DNA of 6,722 nucleotides from Candidatus Zixiibacteriota bacterium. GTDB lineage: Bacteria; Zixibacteria; MSB-5A5; CAIYYT01. Location of the stretch: contig CAUJJY010000400.1 of the NCBI GenBank assembly GCA_963205155.1, positions 1 to 6,722 on the forward strand. Direction: 5' to 3'. Positions 5,109-6,722 of the stretch are shown one piece after another. The notes beneath the pieces were generated by a model. That model was not told the origin of the DNA. It worked only from the letters and a program-made list of their open reading frames with translations, and did no database searches. Made by a program: the position numbers and the translations under genes. Position 1 is the first letter of the stretch. Each line of letters begins with the position of its first letter.

Positions 5109-6722
5109 GTGGACGCAAAGCGCTGGCAACAAATCGAGGAGATATTTCAAACTGCGGTGGAACTTCCTGCTCCTAAGCGGGATGCTTATCTGCTGAACGC
5201 GTGCGGTTCGGATACAGGACTGCTGAATGAAGTCCGAGCATTGTTAGCGGCGGATGAAGAGCCTCATAGCATCCTCGGCGGCTTGGCGGTAGAGGCACTG
5301 TCAATTTCAGAGTCAGAGTCGTGGATTGGCAAGCAGATCGGGGTCTATCGGGTGACCGGCGAAATCGGAGCCGGCGGTATGGGCGTGGTGCTCGCAGCGG
5401 AGCGCGCCGATGGCGAATTTCAGCAGCAGGTGGCAATCAAGTTAGTTAAGCGCGGAATGGACTCCGACGAAATTGTAAAGCGATTCCAGCGCGAGCGCCA
5501 GATTCTGGCGCGGCTTCAGCATCCCAACATTGCGATGTTACTGGGTGGCGGTGTCACGACTGACGGGCGACCCTACTTCGTTATGGAGTACGTCGATGGC
5601 CTGCCGATTGATGTCTACTGCGATCAACGGATGCTGTCGATTGATGAACGTCTGCGTTTATTTTTGAAAGTCTGCGATACAGTGGCATTTGCACAGCGCA
5701 GTTTGGTGGTGCATCGCGATCTTAAGCCGAGCAATATTCTCGTGAGCGTTGAAGGTGACATCAAACTCCTAGACTTCGGAATTGCAAAGGTGATAAGTTC
5801 CGATTCAGATTCAGCAGATTATCCAGCGCTGACGAGAACAGGAATGCGAATCATGACACCGGAGTATGCCTCACCGGAGCAAATTGCCGGTGAACCGGTG
5901 ACGACAGCATCTGACGTCTATTCACTGGGTGTGATCCTCTACCATCTGCTCACGGGATCATCGCCGCATCACGGCAGTGGTCGCTTCCCTGGCCAAGTAG
6001 GTCTCACACTTGAGACAACTGATCCAAAGAAGCCGAGCCAGAGCGTGGCGTCCGAGTTTGCGGCTGCAGAGCGCGGTTCGAAGTCTTCAAAGAAGACGGT
6101 ATTAGCTCGCAGAACGGACATTCGTCAATTGCGGCGCCGCTTAGCCGGTGACTTGGACAATACTTGTCTCAAAGCACTGCGGGTCGACACCAATCGTCGC
6201 TACCACTCGGCGGAGCAACTGCACGACGACATCCGACGACACCTGGGTGGACTTCCGATTATGGCGCGTCCCGACACGATGTCCTATAGAGCCGCAAAGT
6301 TTGTTGGACGACACCGTAGACTTCTGGTTGCCGCGTCAATATCGTTTTGTGCCTTGGTGACGCTGGTTATCTACTATACCATACAGTTATCCCAAGAAAG
6401 GGACCGCGCCCGCCTTGAAGCAAGCAAGGCGCAGGAGGTCTCCCGCTTTCTGACCGGGATATTCAATCTCGCCGACCCAAACGAATCGCAAGGATCATCG
6501 GTAACGGCACGGGAACTGCTTGACAGCGGTGCTGTGCGTTTGGCAACGGAATTGTCGGGACAACCGGAAACGCAGGCGGATATGATGCAGCTGCTGGCGT
6601 CTATTTACCTGAACATGTCACAAATGGATCAAGCCCGGGACTTGACACGACAAGCCCACAAGATTCGTCAGTCGCAATTTGGCGAAAACAGCCAAGAAAT
6701 AGCATCCACACTGCAGCTCATG
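5109..6722 (+). CDS. Transmembrane Ser/Thr protein kinase with C-terminal TPR-like region (3' end cut by window edge)
   Basis: The window shows 538 residues with no stop before its end. A leader helix begins with RWQQIEEIF (5-13). The kinase domain runs from about 80 to 380: glycine loop GEIGAGGMGVV (84-94), catalytic K111 in VAIK, alpha-C E129, HRDLKPSNILV (202-212, with D204 and N209), DFG (222-224), an APE-equivalent PEY followed by ASPEQI (251-259), and SDVYSLG (268-274). All catalytic residues are present, so the kinase should be active. A basic stretch RHRR precedes one membrane helix (about 405-425). A helical region follows (from about 430), ending in what looks like the first repeats of a TPR array. 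That places the kinase in the cytoplasm and the C-terminal region outside. The GTG at 5109 is chosen for the GGGG five bases upstream and the family-typical N-terminus; TTG at 5085 is an alternative. Partner of the preceding sigma factor is the likely role. Confidence 0.93.
   Translation, partial: MDAKRWQQIEEIFQTAVELPAPKRDAYLLNACGSDTGLLNEVRALLAADEEPHSILGGLAVEALSISESESWIGKQIGVYRVTGEIGAGGMGVVLAAERADGEFQQQVAIKLVKRGMDSDEIVKRFQRERQILARLQHPNIAMLLGGGVTTDGRPYFVMEYVDGLPIDVYCDQRMLSIDERLRLFLKVCDTVAFAQRSLVVHRDLKPSNILVSVEGDIKLLDFGIAKVISSDSDSADYPALTRTGMRIMTPEYASPEQIAGEPVTTASDVYSLGVILYHLLTGSSPHHGSGRFPGQVGLTLETTDPKKPSQSVASEFAAAERGSKSSKKTVLARRTDIRQLRRRLAGDLDNTCLKALRVDTNRRYHSAEQLHDDIRRHLGGLPIMARPDTMSYRAAKFVGRHRRLLVAASISFCALVTLVIYYTIQLSQERDRARLEASKAQEVSRFLTGIFNLADPNESQGSSVTARELLDSGAVRLATELSGQPETQADMMQLLASIYLNMSQMDQARDLTRQAHKIRQSQFGENSQEIASTLQLM

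Noticed and set aside
1..6722. Mobile elements, CRISPR arrays, tRNA or rRNA genes
   Set aside because: I found no transposase, regular spaced repeats, terminal inverted repeats or RNA gene signatures; the coding sequence looks uniform.

Overview
The window is ordinary, densely coded bacterial chromosome with two divergently transcribed units around a gap of about 460 bp. The organism is probably a member of the Acidobacteriota or a similar group (Planctomycetota and Gemmatimonadota are alternatives). This rests on the ECF sigma factor of the PF07638/TIGR02999 type followed by a Ser/Thr kinase with a C-terminal membrane segment and repeat region, a pairing common there, and on the N-terminal style of that kinase. 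It is an inference from protein character, since no 16S rRNA or other phylogenetic marker is present.

Left unit, minus strand, read from 4018 down to 1: otsA (trehalose-6-phosphate synthase, 4018-2414), otsB (trehalose-6-phosphate phosphatase, 2417-1680), a 221-residue protein of unknown function resembling the DUF5752 family (1666-1001), and a TreT-type GT4 glycosyltransferase (1004 to the window edge, 3' end missing). The four genes are packed as an operon: otsA/otsB and DUF5752/treT each overlap by 4 bp with GTG starts (GTGA), and only 13 bp separate otsB from DUF5752. OtsA and OtsB make trehalose from UDP-glucose and glucose-6-phosphate through trehalose-6-phosphate. TreT would join NDP-glucose and glucose directly. 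The operon therefore appears to encode two independent trehalose routes, with the unknown gene translationally paired to the second.

Middle, 4019-4478: no convincing gene. The otsA leader holds an extended hairpin (4076-4026) that pairs with most of a perfect AGGAGG Shine-Dalgarno sequence, a candidate translational switch. A separate dyad lies at 4338-4364. Promoter calls here are weak.

Right unit, plus strand: an ECF-type sigma factor (4479-5066) and, 42 bp later, a transmembrane Ser/Thr protein kinase (5109 to the window edge, 3' end missing). No anti-sigma factor gene is visible, so the kinase is the obvious candidate for controlling the sigma factor. Whether this module controls the trehalose operon across the gap is open. 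The strongest leads for new biology are the DUF5752-TreT pair inside an OtsAB operon and the Shine-Dalgarno-sequestering leader of otsA.
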